Position numbers and translations under genes: made by a program | Part shown: positions 1-9,897 of the stretch, one piece after another | Position numbering within the stretch: the first letter of the stretch is position 1 | How the letters are laid out: the number at the start of each line of letters is the position of its first letter | NCBI RefSeq assembly: GCF_963682185.1 | Contig: NZ_OY821667.1 | Location: forward strand, 1,098,109-1,162,108 | Direction: 5' to 3' | Length of the DNA stretch: 64,000 bases | Source: an uncultured Cohaesibacter sp. | Lineage (GTDB): Bacteria > Pseudomonadota > Alphaproteobacteria > Rhizobiales > Cohaesibacteraceae | Notes under the pieces: generated by a model | The model's database searches: none | What the model was told of the DNA's origin: nothing | Seen by the model: the letters and a program-made list of their open reading frames with translations, nothing else

Positions 1-1128
1 TTTGAAAAACTGCCTTTTTTCCAGCCCCACTTCGGGGCGCTTGCGCGTCAGGGCCAAAAGCAGCCCCATGGTCAGGGCGACCGAGAGAAGCGACGACCCG
101 CCATAGGATATGAAGGGCAAGGTCATGCCCTTGGCAGGCATCAGCTTCAGGTTCACCGCAATATTGATGACGGCCTGCAGACCAAACAACAGTGCAAGAC
201 CGGAAATGGCAAGCCGCTTGAACAAATCCTGCGTTTGCAGCGCCAGCCGCAAGGCCCGCACCACGATAAACAGATACACCGAAATCAACACCATGCAGGC
301 GATGATGCCGAATTCCTCAGCCAGCACAGCAAAGATGAAATCCGTATGGGAGTCAGGCAATGTGCGCTTGACTGTCCCCTCACCCGGACCGACCCCCAGC
401 CAGCCACCACGGATAATCGCATCCATCGCCGTATCCACCTGAAAGGTGTCCCCTGACGCAGGGTCGAGAAAGCGGTTGATACGACCGGTTACGTGCGGCA
501 CGAAGAAATAGGCCATCGTCAAGCCGCCAACCCCGAGCCCCATCAGAAGGAAGATCCAGAAAATCGGCATACCTGCCATAAAGAACAGACCCGACCAGAC
601 CATAGCCAGCAGCACTGTCTGCCCGATATCAGGCTGGGCAACCAGAAGCGCCACGGCAATCATGAAGATGACGATGGAAAAGAGGTTTCCCGGTATCTCT
701 GGCCTGCGGTCATTCTCGGCAAACAGCCACGCAACGATCACCACGAAAGCCGGCTTCATGAATTCCGATGGCTGCAGGGAAAATCCGGCGATGGAAATCC
801 AGCGTTGTGCCCCTTTCACCGAGCCGCCCACCAGAAGTGTCAGCACCATTCCCAAAAATGCGCAGACCAGCACGAACAGTGCCAACCTCCTTGCGCCTCG
901 CGGACTTAAGAAAGTAACCCCGATCATGATGACCAACGCCACGGGAACGAACATCGCGTGGCGTTTGACAAAGTGGAAGGCATCGAGATGGAGCTTCATG
1001 GCAATGGCCGGACTGGCCGCCATGGACAGCACCAGACCGAAGAACAACAGCAGAATAAGCGCAACAAGCATCGGGCGGTCGATTGTCCACCACCATTCTG
1101 TCAGCATATTTTTCCGTGTTCGGTGCAT
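1..1128 (-). CDS. ftsW: FtsW, septal peptidoglycan glycosyltransferase (3' end cut by window)
   Basis: The frame is open for 376 codons from ATG at 1128 to the window edge, so only the last few residues should be missing. SEDS-family membrane protein: lipid II polymerase of the divisome, partner of FtsI. Seen: N-terminal cytoplasmic stretch with WWWTIDRPML, many hydrophobic segments, the GGSVKGAQRWISIAGFSLQPSE block typical of FtsW/RodA, and LPFISYGGSSLLS near the C-terminus. The start overlaps the murD stop by one base (TGATG), so translation is probably coupled. An alternative ATG lies seven codons inside. The position right after murD in a dcw cluster favours FtsW over RodA. Confidence 0.95.
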   Translation of the reverse strand, partial: MHRTRKNMLTEWWWTIDRPMLVALILLLFFGLVLSMAASPAIAMKLHLDAFHFVKRHAMFVPVALVIMIGVTFLSPRGARRLALFVLVCAFLGMVLTLLVGGSVKGAQRWISIAGFSLQPSEFMKPAFVVIVAWLFAENDRRPEIPGNLFSIVIFMIAVALLVAQPDIGQTVLLAMVWSGLFFMAGMPIFWIFLLMGLGVGGLTMAYFFVPHVTGRINRFLDPASGDTFQVDTAMDAIIRGGWLGVGPGEGTVKRTLPDSHTDFIFAVLAEEFGIIACMVLISVYLFIVVRALRLALQTQDLFKRLAISGLALLFGLQAVINIAVNLKLMPAKGMTLPFISYGGSSLLSVALTMGLLLALTRKRPEVGLEKRQFFK

Positions 1129-2591
1129 CAATGCCCCTCACTGACCAGAGTGTCTGAAACCGTGTCCTGAGTAACGAGATGCGCAGGATCTACTGCGACA
1201 TGCCCTGTTTCGAGATACTGATGGACAGCCTCGCGAAATACATCGCCCCGCGTCGTGAAGTTGGGGAACTGGTCAAAGGATGCACAGGCAGGTGACAGCA
1301 AAATGACCTGCTCTGCCTTGTTTCCCTTGGAGACACTTTCCTTGCTGGCTGCCACGGCACGCTCCAGTGCCACATCCATATGCCCACAAAAGCTGAAGGC
1401 AACCCCGTGTTTGGAAAGGGTGGCGGCGAATTCTTCCGAGGCTTTACCGATGAGATAGGCATGGTCGATACGATCGAAATAATCCACCAGCGAAGTGATA
1501 CCCCCCGCCTTCGGAAGACCACCCAAAATCCAGTGCACCTTGGGGAAAGACGCCAGCGCCCGTGAGGTCGCATCCGCATTGGTGGCCTTTGAATCGTTGA
1601 TGAACAGCAGCCCATCCGCAGCACCGACCTCTTCCATACGATGCTCAAGCCCGCCGAAGGATTTAAGCCCGGACACCAGCACCGAAGGCGACAGGTCCAG
1701 CTGGCGCGCAACCGCCACAGCAGCCGCAGCATTCTGCGCATTATGCGTACCGCGCAAGGCGCGGGCCTGATCCAGATTGAAAAGGAAATCCCCTTCCATG
1801 CTCTGCAGCACACCGTCGGGCGCAGAAACCATGGCGCGTTCATTGCCGAAACCAGAAACGGTGATGACGGGATGTCCCTTCAAGCGCAGGTTAGAGGCCA
1901 CATTGGCGCAGAGGCGATCATCCAGCGCCACAACCGAAAGATCAGCCGCTGTCACCATGCGGCTTTTGATGCGGGCATAATTGAGAAGATCCCCGTGACG
2001 ATCCAGATGATCGGCAGAGATATTCAGCAGCACCCCGATAGACGGATCGATGCTTGGCGCAAGGTCGATCTGATAGGAGGAAACCTCGATCACATAGATG
2101 CGATCCGGTGCGATGGGGTCAAGCGCCAGAATGGGCGTGCCGATATTGCCGCCCATCTGCACATCAAGCCCCTCAACCGAGAGCAAATGGGAAATCAGCG
2201 CCGTGGTGGTCGACTTGCCGTTGGTTCCCGTGATGGCAATAAAGGGCGCATCAATGCCGCTCGCCCTGCGCTGTCGGCAGAACAGCTCAATATCGCCGAT
2301 AACTTCAACACCAGCGGCCTCGGCCTTTTTAACGCTCCAATGAGGTTCTGGATGGGTAAGCGGAACACCGGGCGCTAGCACCAGCGCAGCAAAGTCTGAC
2401 CAGTCAGCCGTTTGCAGATCGCAAATCTTGACGCCCTCGATCAGGGCTGCTTTGTCGCGACTGGCTTCCTTGTCGTCATAGGCAAAGACCTCTGCGCCGC
2501 CAGCCGTCAACGCTTCCAGCGTGACCAACCCGCTTCCGCCGAGCCCGAATACCGCAACTTTTTTGCCTTCAAATATGGTAATCGGGATCAT
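1128..2591 (-). CDS. murD: UDP-N-acetylmuramoylalanine--D-glutamate ligase
   Basis: Cytoplasmic Mur ligase adding D-Glu to UDP-MurNAc-L-Ala. 487 residues, somewhat longer than the roughly 440-470 common in the family, mostly by a C-terminal tail. Seen: N-terminal Rossmann-like segment VAVFGLGGSG, the ATP-binding P-loop GTNGKSTTTALI near residue 120, and the NDSKATN motif of the C-terminal half. Eighty bases separate it from mraY upstream, and ftsW starts inside its stop codon. Part of the continuous minus-strand dcw operon. Confidence 0.97.
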   Translation of the reverse strand: MIPITIFEGKKVAVFGLGGSGLVTLEALTAGGAEVFAYDDKEASRDKAALIEGVKICDLQTADWSDFAALVLAPGVPLTHPEPHWSVKKAEAAGVEVIGDIELFCRQRRASGIDAPFIAITGTNGKSTTTALISHLLSVEGLDVQMGGNIGTPILALDPIAPDRIYVIEVSSYQIDLAPSIDPSIGVLLNISADHLDRHGDLLNYARIKSRMVTAADLSVVALDDRLCANVASNLRLKGHPVITVSGFGNERAMVSAPDGVLQSMEGDFLFNLDQARALRGTHNAQNAAAAVAVARQLDLSPSVLVSGLKSFGGLEHRMEEVGAADGLLFINDSKATNADATSRALASFPKVHWILGGLPKAGGITSLVDYFDRIDHAYLIGKASEEFAATLSKHGVAFSFCGHMDVALERAVAASKESVSKGNKAEQVILLSPACASFDQFPNFTTRGDVFREAVHQYLETGHVAVDPAHLVTQDTVSDTLVSEGH

Positions 2592-2671
2592 GTCTCTTTC
2601 CCTTACAGAATGAATGCACCAATGCCGTCATCATAGTCGGGGCGCAGGCCCCGCATTTGCTCGTTGCCTGA

Positions 2672-3757
2672 TTAGCGCAACTTGAGCGTAGACAGGCCAA
2701 TCAGGGCCAGCACAACGGCAATGATCCAGAAGCGGATCACCACCTGGGCTTCAGTCCATCCCTTATGCTCGAAATGGTGATGGATTGGCGCCATACGGAA
2801 AACGCGTCGCCCGGTCAGCTTGAAGGAAGCCACCTGAATGATCACAGACACAGCTTCCAGAACGAACAGGCCGCCAACAATGGCCAGCACCAGCTCGTGC
2901 TTGGTGACCACGGAAATCGAGCCCAGCATACCGCCAAGCGCCAGAGAACCGGTATCCCCCATGAAGATAGCTGCCGGAGGCGCATTGAACCAAAGGAAGC
3001 CGAGCCCGGCCCCAACCATGGCGCCGCAAAGCACCAGCAACTCACCAGTGCCTGGCACATAGTGGATCTGCAGATATTCGGCGAAAATCTCGTTACCGGA
3101 AAGATAGGCGATCACACCGAAGGTGGCGCTGGCAATCATCACCGGCACAATGGCCAGTCCATCAAGACCATCCGTGAGGTTGACCGCATTGCCCGCCCCC
3201 ACAATCACGAACATGCCGAAAGGAACAAAGAACCAACCCAGATCCAGAAGGATATCCTTGAAGAAGGGGAAGGTAACCGAGGTGGAGAAAGCATCCTCGC
3301 CAAGCTGGGCAACTGCAAAGCAGGCAACACCGGCAATCACCGCCTCGATTGCCAGCCGCATCCGGCTGGAAAAGCCCTTGTGCGAGGAACGGGACACCTT
3401 GAGATAGTCATCATAAAAGCCGATCAGCGCAAAGCCGACCGTAACGAATAGCACGATCCAGACATAAGGATTGGCCCAGTTTGCCCAAAGCAAGGTCGCC
3501 ATGATCATCCCCGTAAGGATCATCAAACCGCCCATGGTCGGCGTGCCCTTTTTCGTCAACAGGTGGCTTTGTGGTCCATCCTCGCGAATGGGCTGCCCTT
3601 TACCCTGACGCACCCTGAGACCGCGAATAATGGCCGGACCGAACAGAAACACGAACAAAAGCGCAGTGATAATGGCACCGGCAGTTCGAAACGTGAGATA
3701 GCGGAACACGTTGAATCCGGAAATCTGATCGGATATTTCGACAAGATACATCAGCAT
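2672..3757 (-). CDS. mraY: Phospho-N-acetylmuramoyl-pentapeptide transferase
   Basis: Integral membrane enzyme that transfers phospho-MurNAc-pentapeptide to undecaprenyl phosphate, giving lipid I. 361 residues, the usual length. Seen: about ten hydrophobic segments, KKGTPTMGG in the first third, FYDDYLKV (paired catalytic Asp), [25 protein letters not shown] and the histidine-rich [12 protein letters not shown] loop. All are signatures of MraY rather than of WecA. It follows murF after 46 bases in the dcw operon. Confidence 0.98.
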   Translation of the reverse strand: MLMYLVEISDQISGFNVFRYLTFRTAGAIITALLFVFLFGPAIIRGLRVRQGKGQPIREDGPQSHLLTKKGTPTMGGLMILTGMIMATLLWANWANPYVWIVLFVTVGFALIGFYDDYLKVSRSSHKGFSSRMRLAIEAVIAGVACFAVAQLGEDAFSTSVTFPFFKDILLDLGWFFVPFGMFVIVGAGNAVNLTDGLDGLAIVPVMIASATFGVIAYLSGNEIFAEYLQIHYVPGTGELLVLCGAMVGAGLGFLWFNAPPAAIFMGDTGSLALGGMLGSISVVTKHELVLAIVGGLFVLEAVSVIIQVASFKLTGRRVFRMAPIHHHFEHKGWTEAQVVIRFWIIAVVLALIGLSTLKLR

Positions 3758-3803
3758 CTTAGATACAGGCCTTTCACATACGCTACCGGTTCAAGCTTCC
3801 GGT

Positions 3804-5207
3804 TTATTTCTTAAATTCTTCCAGCATGGCCACCACGATAGGAGCCATTCTGGAGCCAAGGGAACCTTTGACCATGACAGCATCCCCCGCCTTGACAGCA
3901 GCGAGAACAGGGGCAATCAGGTCTGCCGACGCTTTAGCATAGGCACCACGCCGTGTCATAGGTACTTTTTCCCATAGGTGCGCCATTTCCGGCCCACACA
4001 GAAAAACAAGATCAACATCAGCCTTCAATAATGGCTCAAGCACGCCTTCATGCAGGATCTTGCTGTCGTCACCAAGCTCCAACATATCCCCCAATACGGC
4101 GATCTTGCGACCGGACATCTGTACCAGTCCCAGCGCGGCCAGAGCGGCGGCGACAGAGGATGGATTGGCGTTGTAGCTTTCATCAATCAGCAGGAAGCTT
4201 CCTTCCTGCGCAGGAAGGGTGTGACGCTGCCCGCGTCCCTTGCTTGCTCCATGGCCAGCCAAAGCCTCGCATGCCGCTTCAATATTGCCTCCCACCAGAG
4301 AGACTGCGCCGAGAACAGCGAGCGCGTTGAGCGCGAGATGCTCACCGGGCGCACCAACATGGCACTGCAGCGGCTTACCGAACAGATCGACAGATATATC
4401 CGAGCCATTGGCCTCAAGAGCAAGCGCTGAAAGCTCTATATCAGCCCCCGCAGCGCGACCGAAACGGTAAATATTGGCTACGCCCTCAGCCTTTGCCCGC
4501 TCTGCAAGAAAATCGGTGAAAACAATATCGCCATTAAAAAGCGCAGCCCCGCCGGGAACCACGCCTTCAAATATCTCAGCTTTTGCGGCAGCGATTTCCT
4601 CAATGCTTGAAAAATTACCGATATGCGCGGCAACGATAGTGGTGATCACCGCCAGATCGGGCAGGACCATCCCGATCAGATGACTGATTTCTCCGGGATG
4701 ACTCATCCCCACTTCAAAAATGCCGAAGTCTGTATCGCGCGGCATGCGCGCAAGCGTAAGGGGAACGCCCCAGTGATTATTGAAAGACGATACGGCAGCA
4801 TGCACCTTGCCGCTCGGCTTCAACGCAGCCCACAAGGCATCTTTCGTGCTCGTCTTGCCCACACTGCCTGTTATGGCGATAACCTTGCCGGCCGTTCGTG
4901 CCCGCGCGGCGCAACCAAGGCGCTCCAGCGCCTTGAGCACATTATCCACGAACAGCACCCGTTCAGTGAGATCTGAAAAATCGCTCTTTTGTGCCTCTTC
5001 CAGCACAACGACAGCAGCTCCGGTATCCAAAGCCGCACGCGCAAAGGCATGTCCATCAAAGCGCTCGCCCTTAATGGCAAAGAAGGCATCACCAGCGCTC
5101 ACCGTACGGCTATCGATGGAAATGCCCGAAACATCGTCAATCGACCCGGACTGACCGAGCGGCGCGATGGCTTCGACGAACTCATTTGATGCCCACAGCG
5201 CTGTCAC
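3804..5207 (-). CDS. murF: UDP-N-acetylmuramoyl-tripeptide--D-alanyl-D-alanine ligase
   Basis: Cytoplasmic Mur ligase that completes the UDP-MurNAc-pentapeptide. 467 residues. Seen: N-terminal MurF domain with GISIDSRTV, P-loop ITGSVGKTSTKDAL near residue 112, FNNHWGVPLTL, and DESYNANP in the C-terminal half. The start is a GTG that overlaps the murE stop by four bases (GTGA), so the two are probably translationally coupled. A downstream ATG would lose conserved N-terminal sequence. Confidence 0.97.
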   Translation of the reverse strand: MTALWASNEFVEAIAPLGQSGSIDDVSGISIDSRTVSAGDAFFAIKGERFDGHAFARAALDTGAAVVVLEEAQKSDFSDLTERVLFVDNVLKALERLGCAARARTAGKVIAITGSVGKTSTKDALWAALKPSGKVHAAVSSFNNHWGVPLTLARMPRDTDFGIFEVGMSHPGEISHLIGMVLPDLAVITTIVAAHIGNFSSIEEIAAAKAEIFEGVVPGGAALFNGDIVFTDFLAERAKAEGVANIYRFGRAAGADIELSALALEANGSDISVDLFGKPLQCHVGAPGEHLALNALAVLGAVSLVGGNIEAACEALAGHGASKGRGQRHTLPAQEGSFLLIDESYNANPSSVAAALAALGLVQMSGRKIAVLGDMLELGDDSKILHEGVLEPLLKADVDLVFLCGPEMAHLWEKVPMTRRGAYAKASADLIAPVLAAVKAGDAVMVKGSLGSRMAPIVVAMLEEFKK

Positions 5208-6700
5208 ACCATCTCTCCCTTGCCGCTTTCAGCCAAAGCCTTGGCCACAGCCTCGTGATCGGAGAAGGGAAGCGTTTCCCCCAGAACGGTCTGCCCGCGC
5301 TCATGGCCCTTGCCGGCAACCAGCAGAATGTCACCCGGCTTCATCATGTCCACCCCATAGGAAATGGCATCCTGACGACCACCAATTTCGACCCCGTTTT
5401 CAACGGGCTCCATAACCGCAGCGCGAATGAAGGCGGGATCTTCCGAGCGAGGATTGTCGTCGGTAACGATGGCATAGTCAGCAAAATCATTAGCAACCTT
5501 GCCCATCATCGGACGTTTGCCGGTATCACGGTTACCACCAGCACCAAAGACGACAATCAGTCGCCCCTTGACGAAAGGCCGCAAGGCCTTGAGCGCAACT
5601 TCGAGCGAATCCGGTGTGTGGGAATAATCAACATAGATGGCGGTGTCTTCGCCTGCGTGGGCGACCAGCTCCATGCGGCCGCAAGCTCCCTTGAGGTCTG
5701 GAATGGCCTTAAGGATATCAGCCACCTCAACACCACTGGCATAGGCCATCAAACCAGCTACCAGCACATTGGAAACCTGAAATTCCCCGACCAACGGCAC
5801 TTTGCAAGAAGCATCACCCCAAAGCCCGGAGAGCGTGACAATCTGATCGAGCCCCTCAACCGAGATGGATTGAATAACCAGATCAGCCTTGCTGTCGTGG
5901 CCGACCGTGAGGCATGTCAGTCCCCTCTTCTTGGCCACAGCCAGAAAATGAGCACCGCTCGCATCATCAAGATTGATGATTGCCGTGCCATCAGCTTTGA
6001 CCAACCGGGAAAAAAGCTGGCTTTTGGCATCGCGGTAATTTTCAAGGGTACCGTGATAGTCCAAATGATCGCGTGTGAGATTGGTGAAAGCGCCGATATC
6101 GACAGGCAGGCAATCAAGGCGTTTCTGTTCCAGACCATGACTGGATGCCTCAAGAGCCAGATGGGTCACCCCTTCGTCCACAAGAGTGCTCACGCTCTGC
6201 ATCAGGCCGACAGGATCCGGTGTGGTCAGTCCGCCGTAGGAACTGCCCGAAGGTCCTTCAATGCCGATTGTACCGATATTGGCTGCGGTTTTGCCACTTG
6301 CCGCCCAGATCTGGCGCAAAAAGGAGGCGATGGAGGTTTTCCCGTTTGTGCCTGTCACGGCAGCAACCTTTTCAAGCGCCACCTTGTAGAAGGCCCCAGC
6401 TAGATTGGCCAGAGCCAGATGCGGGTCCTGCAGACGAAAAATCGGCTTGCTACTAGGGTCGAAACCTCGGGGCAATGCGGATTTATCGGAGATAATCGCC
6501 AATATGGCACCCTGCTCCAGAGCCTTGGGAACAAATTGTGCCCCATCGACCTGAGACCCCGGCACTCCGACAAAGATAAACCCTTTTTCAACGAGGCGAC
6601 TATCTCCGGTAATACCGGTTACATTCTTCTCGCCCAAATTCACCAAAAGAAAATCTGCAATGGGCTCTTCAAGTCCGCCCAGCAATTCCACCACTTTCAT
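5204..6700 (-). CDS. murE: UDP-N-acetylmuramoyl-L-alanyl-D-glutamate--2,6-diaminopimelate ligase
   Basis: Cytoplasmic Mur ligase adding the third stem-peptide residue. 498 residues. Seen: GITGDSRLVEKGFIFVG in the N-terminal domain, P-loop TGTNGKTSIASFLRQ, LEASSHGL, and the DNPR motif (TDDNPRSEDP), which marks meso-diaminopimelate specificity rather than lysine. Its stop overlaps the murF GTG start. Forty-four bases separate it from ftsI. Confidence 0.97.
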   Translation of the reverse strand: MKVVELLGGLEEPIADFLLVNLGEKNVTGITGDSRLVEKGFIFVGVPGSQVDGAQFVPKALEQGAILAIISDKSALPRGFDPSSKPIFRLQDPHLALANLAGAFYKVALEKVAAVTGTNGKTSIASFLRQIWAASGKTAANIGTIGIEGPSGSSYGGLTTPDPVGLMQSVSTLVDEGVTHLALEASSHGLEQKRLDCLPVDIGAFTNLTRDHLDYHGTLENYRDAKSQLFSRLVKADGTAIINLDDASGAHFLAVAKKRGLTCLTVGHDSKADLVIQSISVEGLDQIVTLSGLWGDASCKVPLVGEFQVSNVLVAGLMAYASGVEVADILKAIPDLKGACGRMELVAHAGEDTAIYVDYSHTPDSLEVALKALRPFVKGRLIVVFGAGGNRDTGKRPMMGKVANDFADYAIVTDDNPRSEDPAFIRAAVMEPVENGVEIGGRQDAISYGVDMMKPGDILLVAGKGHERGQTVLGETLPFSDHEAVAKALAESGKGEMV

Positions 6701-6744
6701 CCACCAGCACTCCGGCCCGATTCACGACAACCTTACCCCAAGGT

Positions 6745-8478
6745 TTAAAAGGATGCCTCGACGGTTGGAACTATCTTTTGTCCAAATCGTGGTTTAACCC
6801 CCAAAATAGAGCCTACTCTGCGGATAACTGCCCCTGCTGTAGGGGCCGCATTCACACCAGCGGTCGCATAGCCGTAGGTTTCCTTGAGACCTTTGGGCTC
6901 ATCAAGCATCACCAGAACAATATAGCGAGGATTGTCAATGGGGAAGGCCGCCAGAAATGAATTCCGTAATTTGTGACTGTCATACTTGCCATCGACCACC
7001 TTTTCAGCGGTGCCCGTTTTACCACCAACCAGATAGCCATCGACACGGCTGCGCTTGCCAGACCCCTTGACGGCATTAAGACGCATCAAGTAACGCACTT
7101 CGGCGCTGGTATGCTCACTGACAATGCGATCCGAATGATCGATACCGGCTTTCTCCTGTTCGCTCTTCTTAAGGAAAGTGGGTTTAACATAATAGCCACC
7201 ATTCACAAGAGCCGCAGCAGAAGCAGCAAACTGCAATGGTGTTACCTGCAAACCATGACCAAAACTGATGGTCATGGTGGAAAGATCTGTCCAGCGCTTC
7301 ACTGATGGATACACCGGAGCTGCGGTTTCGGGTAGCTCGGTTCTCATCCGATCAAGCAGATGCGCCTTGCGCAGGAAATCTCGATGATTTTCTTTACCAA
7401 CCTTGAGCGCCATTTTGGCTGACCCGACGTTGGAAGAATAGATATAGATTTCTGGAACCGACAAAATCCGCTTCTTCGCATGGAAGTCGCTGATGGTGCT
7501 GCCACGCACACGGATCGGCTGGCGCGCGTCAAAGCTGTCATTGAGATGAACCGACCCAGAATCCAACGCCATGGCCACTGTCATGGTCTTGAAAACGGAC
7601 CCCATTTCATACACACCGGCAGTCATGCGATTGAGGCGATCAGGCTCATTGACATCCACCGGATTATTGGGATCAAAGTCCGGCAGGGAAACCATACCCA
7701 ATACTTCCCCGTCCTTAACATCCAGAACGACTCCTGCCGCCGCAATTGACTTGAACTTTGTCATGCTCTTGTACAATTCATCACGCAGGGCGTGCTGAAC
7801 GCGCAAATCAATAGACAGCTTGACAGGGGCAGGGTCCATAGAACCTGCTGTGGGCCCGCCATCCGCTTTGGCCAGACCAGACGTATCGATATATTTCTCC
7901 ATGCCAGCGATACCGACATTATCGACGTTAACGATCCCCAGAATATGGGACGCCGTCGGACCTGCAGGATAAAAGCGTTTATTCTCGCTCCTGTAGCCAA
8001 GCCCCGGAATGCCCTTCTCGTGAATGGCCTGCTGCTGCTTTGGCGTCACCTCGCGCTTGATCCAGGTAAAGCCCAGCTTTTTGTTGGAGAGACGCTGGCG
8101 AAGCGAGCGGGAATCCAGATCCGGGAACACACCCGTGATCGCATCCAGGGCCTCTTCCACATCAATGATGCGGTTCGGCTCGGCATAAATAGAGGCGGTC
8201 TTAATATCTGTTGCCAGAATTTCGCCGTTGCGATCAACCAGATCCGGCCGAGCAGTTGCAATAGCACCTTGGGCCGAGCCCATTTGCGCCATTGCGGGGC
8301 TATCAAGTCCGAGCATGACAAGACGTGCAAACATCGCCATGAAGCACAAGCTGAAGACCCCCATGGCCATCAGAATGCGCCCGCGCGTTGCCCGTGATCG
8401 TTCCTTGTTTGCCCCTTCGAAATCGAAACGGTGATCGATCGTGCTTGCTATGTTGAATTCGCCAGAAGTATCAACCAT
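6745..8478 (-). CDS. ftsI: Penicillin-binding protein 3 (FtsI), septal transpeptidase
   Basis: Inner membrane class B PBP that cross-links septal peptidoglycan with FtsW. 577 residues. Seen: cytoplasmic N-tail of about 35 residues, one transmembrane helix (ILMAMGVFSLCFMAMFARLV), a dimerization/pedestal domain, then the transpeptidase domain. The three active-site motifs are present: SxxK in GSVFKTMT, SxN in YSSNVGSAK and KTG in VGGKTGTAEK. It sits nine bases after ftsL. Confidence 0.97.
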   Translation of the reverse strand: MVDTSGEFNIASTIDHRFDFEGANKERSRATRGRILMAMGVFSLCFMAMFARLVMLGLDSPAMAQMGSAQGAIATARPDLVDRNGEILATDIKTASIYAEPNRIIDVEEALDAITGVFPDLDSRSLRQRLSNKKLGFTWIKREVTPKQQQAIHEKGIPGLGYRSENKRFYPAGPTASHILGIVNVDNVGIAGMEKYIDTSGLAKADGGPTAGSMDPAPVKLSIDLRVQHALRDELYKSMTKFKSIAAAGVVLDVKDGEVLGMVSLPDFDPNNPVDVNEPDRLNRMTAGVYEMGSVFKTMTVAMALDSGSVHLNDSFDARQPIRVRGSTISDFHAKKRILSVPEIYIYSSNVGSAKMALKVGKENHRDFLRKAHLLDRMRTELPETAAPVYPSVKRWTDLSTMTISFGHGLQVTPLQFAASAAALVNGGYYVKPTFLKKSEQEKAGIDHSDRIVSEHTSAEVRYLMRLNAVKGSGKRSRVDGYLVGGKTGTAEKVVDGKYDSHKLRNSFLAAFPIDNPRYIVLVMLDEPKGLKETYGYATAGVNAAPTAGAVIRRVGSILGVKPRFGQKIVPTVEASF

Positions 8479-8487
8479 GACCGCCCC

Positions 8488-8859
8488 CTATTGCCTTTTC
8501 GCCGAAGCAGGATGGGCATGCTCAAGCAACCCTTCCAGATCATCAACCACAGCGCCGGGCAACGTTGCCTCACCCGAACGATCAGGCACATCGCCGATAT
8601 CACCGATCTGATAGGGCTCAATCGCTTTCAGGCCCAACTGGTCGGAGAACTCGTCCGTCAGCCGCTGGATGCGTTGGGGGCGGTTGAGATAACTCCACTC
8701 TGCCTTGAGCAGCAGAAGAGCGTCTTTCTCATCCTGGATTTGCCCCTTCAAGATGGCTATTTTCTCCCCTTCCTCTTTGGCCTCATGCTTCACCTGAAAG
8801 AGCCAGAAGGCTCCCATCAAAGCAAAAAGAACGAGAAGAAAATTGATGAGTCTGCTCAT
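8488..8859 (-). CDS. ftsL: Cell division protein FtsL
   Basis: Small bitopic divisome protein, 123 residues. Seen: short cytoplasmic N-terminus, one transmembrane helix at about residues 4-23, then a heptad-like region (VKHEAKEEGEKIAILKGQIQ...LLLLKAEWSYLNRP) expected to form the coiled coil with FtsB, with the LNRPQRIQRL element common in alphaproteobacterial FtsL. FtsL sequences vary widely, so identity also rests on position between rsmH and ftsI. The ATG overlaps the rsmH stop (ATGA). Confidence 0.9.
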   Translation of the reverse strand: MSRLINFLLVLFALMGAFWLFQVKHEAKEEGEKIAILKGQIQDEKDALLLLKAEWSYLNRPQRIQRLTDEFSDQLGLKAIEPYQIGDIGDVPDRSGEATLPGAVVDDLEGLLEHAHPASAKRQ

Positions 8860-9896
8860 GAAAGGCCTCCAGAGCGGCTCTCCGCCAACATTCGGGGCAA
8901 TCCAAGCCCGCTCGCATCCAACATATGAGGAGCCGCATCTGTCCGCACTCCGGCCCGCATCTTGGCCGAGCGCGCACGCGGATTGCGCTCCAGTTCTTCA
9001 TCATCAGGCCCAACCCCGCCCTTCACCAGCATGTCAAAGCTGGGAGCCGCCAGATCCTGCTCCGGCATATGGCGAGATCCGCCTGCATGGGTTTTAGAAC
9101 GCTCCTGAAAGAAGCGCTTTACAATCCGGTCTTCCAGCGAGTGGAAGGTAACAACCACCAGCTTGCCGCCCGGCTTCAGGCAGCGCTCGGCAGCGACGAG
9201 CCCATCGACCAATTCGTCCAGCTCACCATTCACAAAAATGCGCAGAGCCTGAAACACGCGGGTTGCAGGGTGAATTTTCTGTTGGGGTTTACGACCCACG
9301 ACGCGCTCGATCACATTGGCCAGATCCAGCGTGCGCGAGAAAGGCACAGAGCCACGACGCGCCACGATCGAACCGGCAATACGGCGTGCCTGCTTTTCCT
9401 CACCAAGCTCACGGAAAATCCGCACCAACTCAGCCTCGGAATAGTCGTTAACGACATCCGCCGCTGTCGGTCCGCTCTGGGACATGCGCATATCCAGAGG
9501 TCCGTCATTCATGAAGGAAAAGCCGCGTTCCGCCTCATCCAACTGCATGGAAGAAACGCCGATATCCAGCACGACGGCATCAAGCGGCGCACACCCTGCT
9601 TCGTCGGCAATATCCGCCAACTCGCCAAAGCATCCCGCCACGAATTTCAGCTTGTCACCATATTGCGCCTGAAGCACCGCTGCACGCTCTGCCGCTTCCG
9701 GATCGCGATCCACACCGAGGACATTGGCCCCGCATTTCAGAATAGCTTCGGAATAGCCACCAAAACCGAAGGTACCGTCCAGCACCCACTGCCCGCCTTC
9801 AGGCGCAAGCGCATCAATCACAGGCTTAAGCAGAACGGGCACATGGCGCGCCGCAGAACCAGAGCCGTCTGAGTCCAATTGTGTGGGAGATGTCAT
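8856..9896 (-). CDS. rsmH: 16S rRNA (cytosine(1402)-N(4))-methyltransferase RsmH
   Basis: SAM-dependent enzyme that methylates N4 of C1402 in 16S rRNA. 346 residues from the chosen start. Seen: HVPVLLKPVIDAL, the SAM-binding GTFGFGGYSEAIL, DIGVSSMQLDEAERGFSF, and VTFHSLEDRIVKRFF near the C-terminus. A longer frame starts at 9941, but ATG 9896 has GGAAGGAG about eight bases upstream and lies one base after the mraZ stop, so the shorter start is preferred. Confidence 0.96.
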   Translation of the reverse strand: MTSPTQLDSDGSGSAARHVPVLLKPVIDALAPEGGQWVLDGTFGFGGYSEAILKCGANVLGVDRDPEAAERAAVLQAQYGDKLKFVAGCFGELADIADEAGCAPLDAVVLDIGVSSMQLDEAERGFSFMNDGPLDMRMSQSGPTAADVVNDYSEAELVRIFRELGEEKQARRIAGSIVARRGSVPFSRTLDLANVIERVVGRKPQQKIHPATRVFQALRIFVNGELDELVDGLVAAERCLKPGGKLVVVTFHSLEDRIVKRFFQERSKTHAGGSRHMPEQDLAAPSFDMLVKGGVGPDDEELERNPRARSAKMRAGVRTDAAPHMLDASGLGLPRMLAESRSGGLS

Positions 9897-9897
9897 A

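Noticed and set aside
710-1141. 143-codon minus-strand frame in the ftsW region
   Set aside because: It is another frame of ftsW, whose own frame shows clear family motifs; the translated product has no protein-like features.
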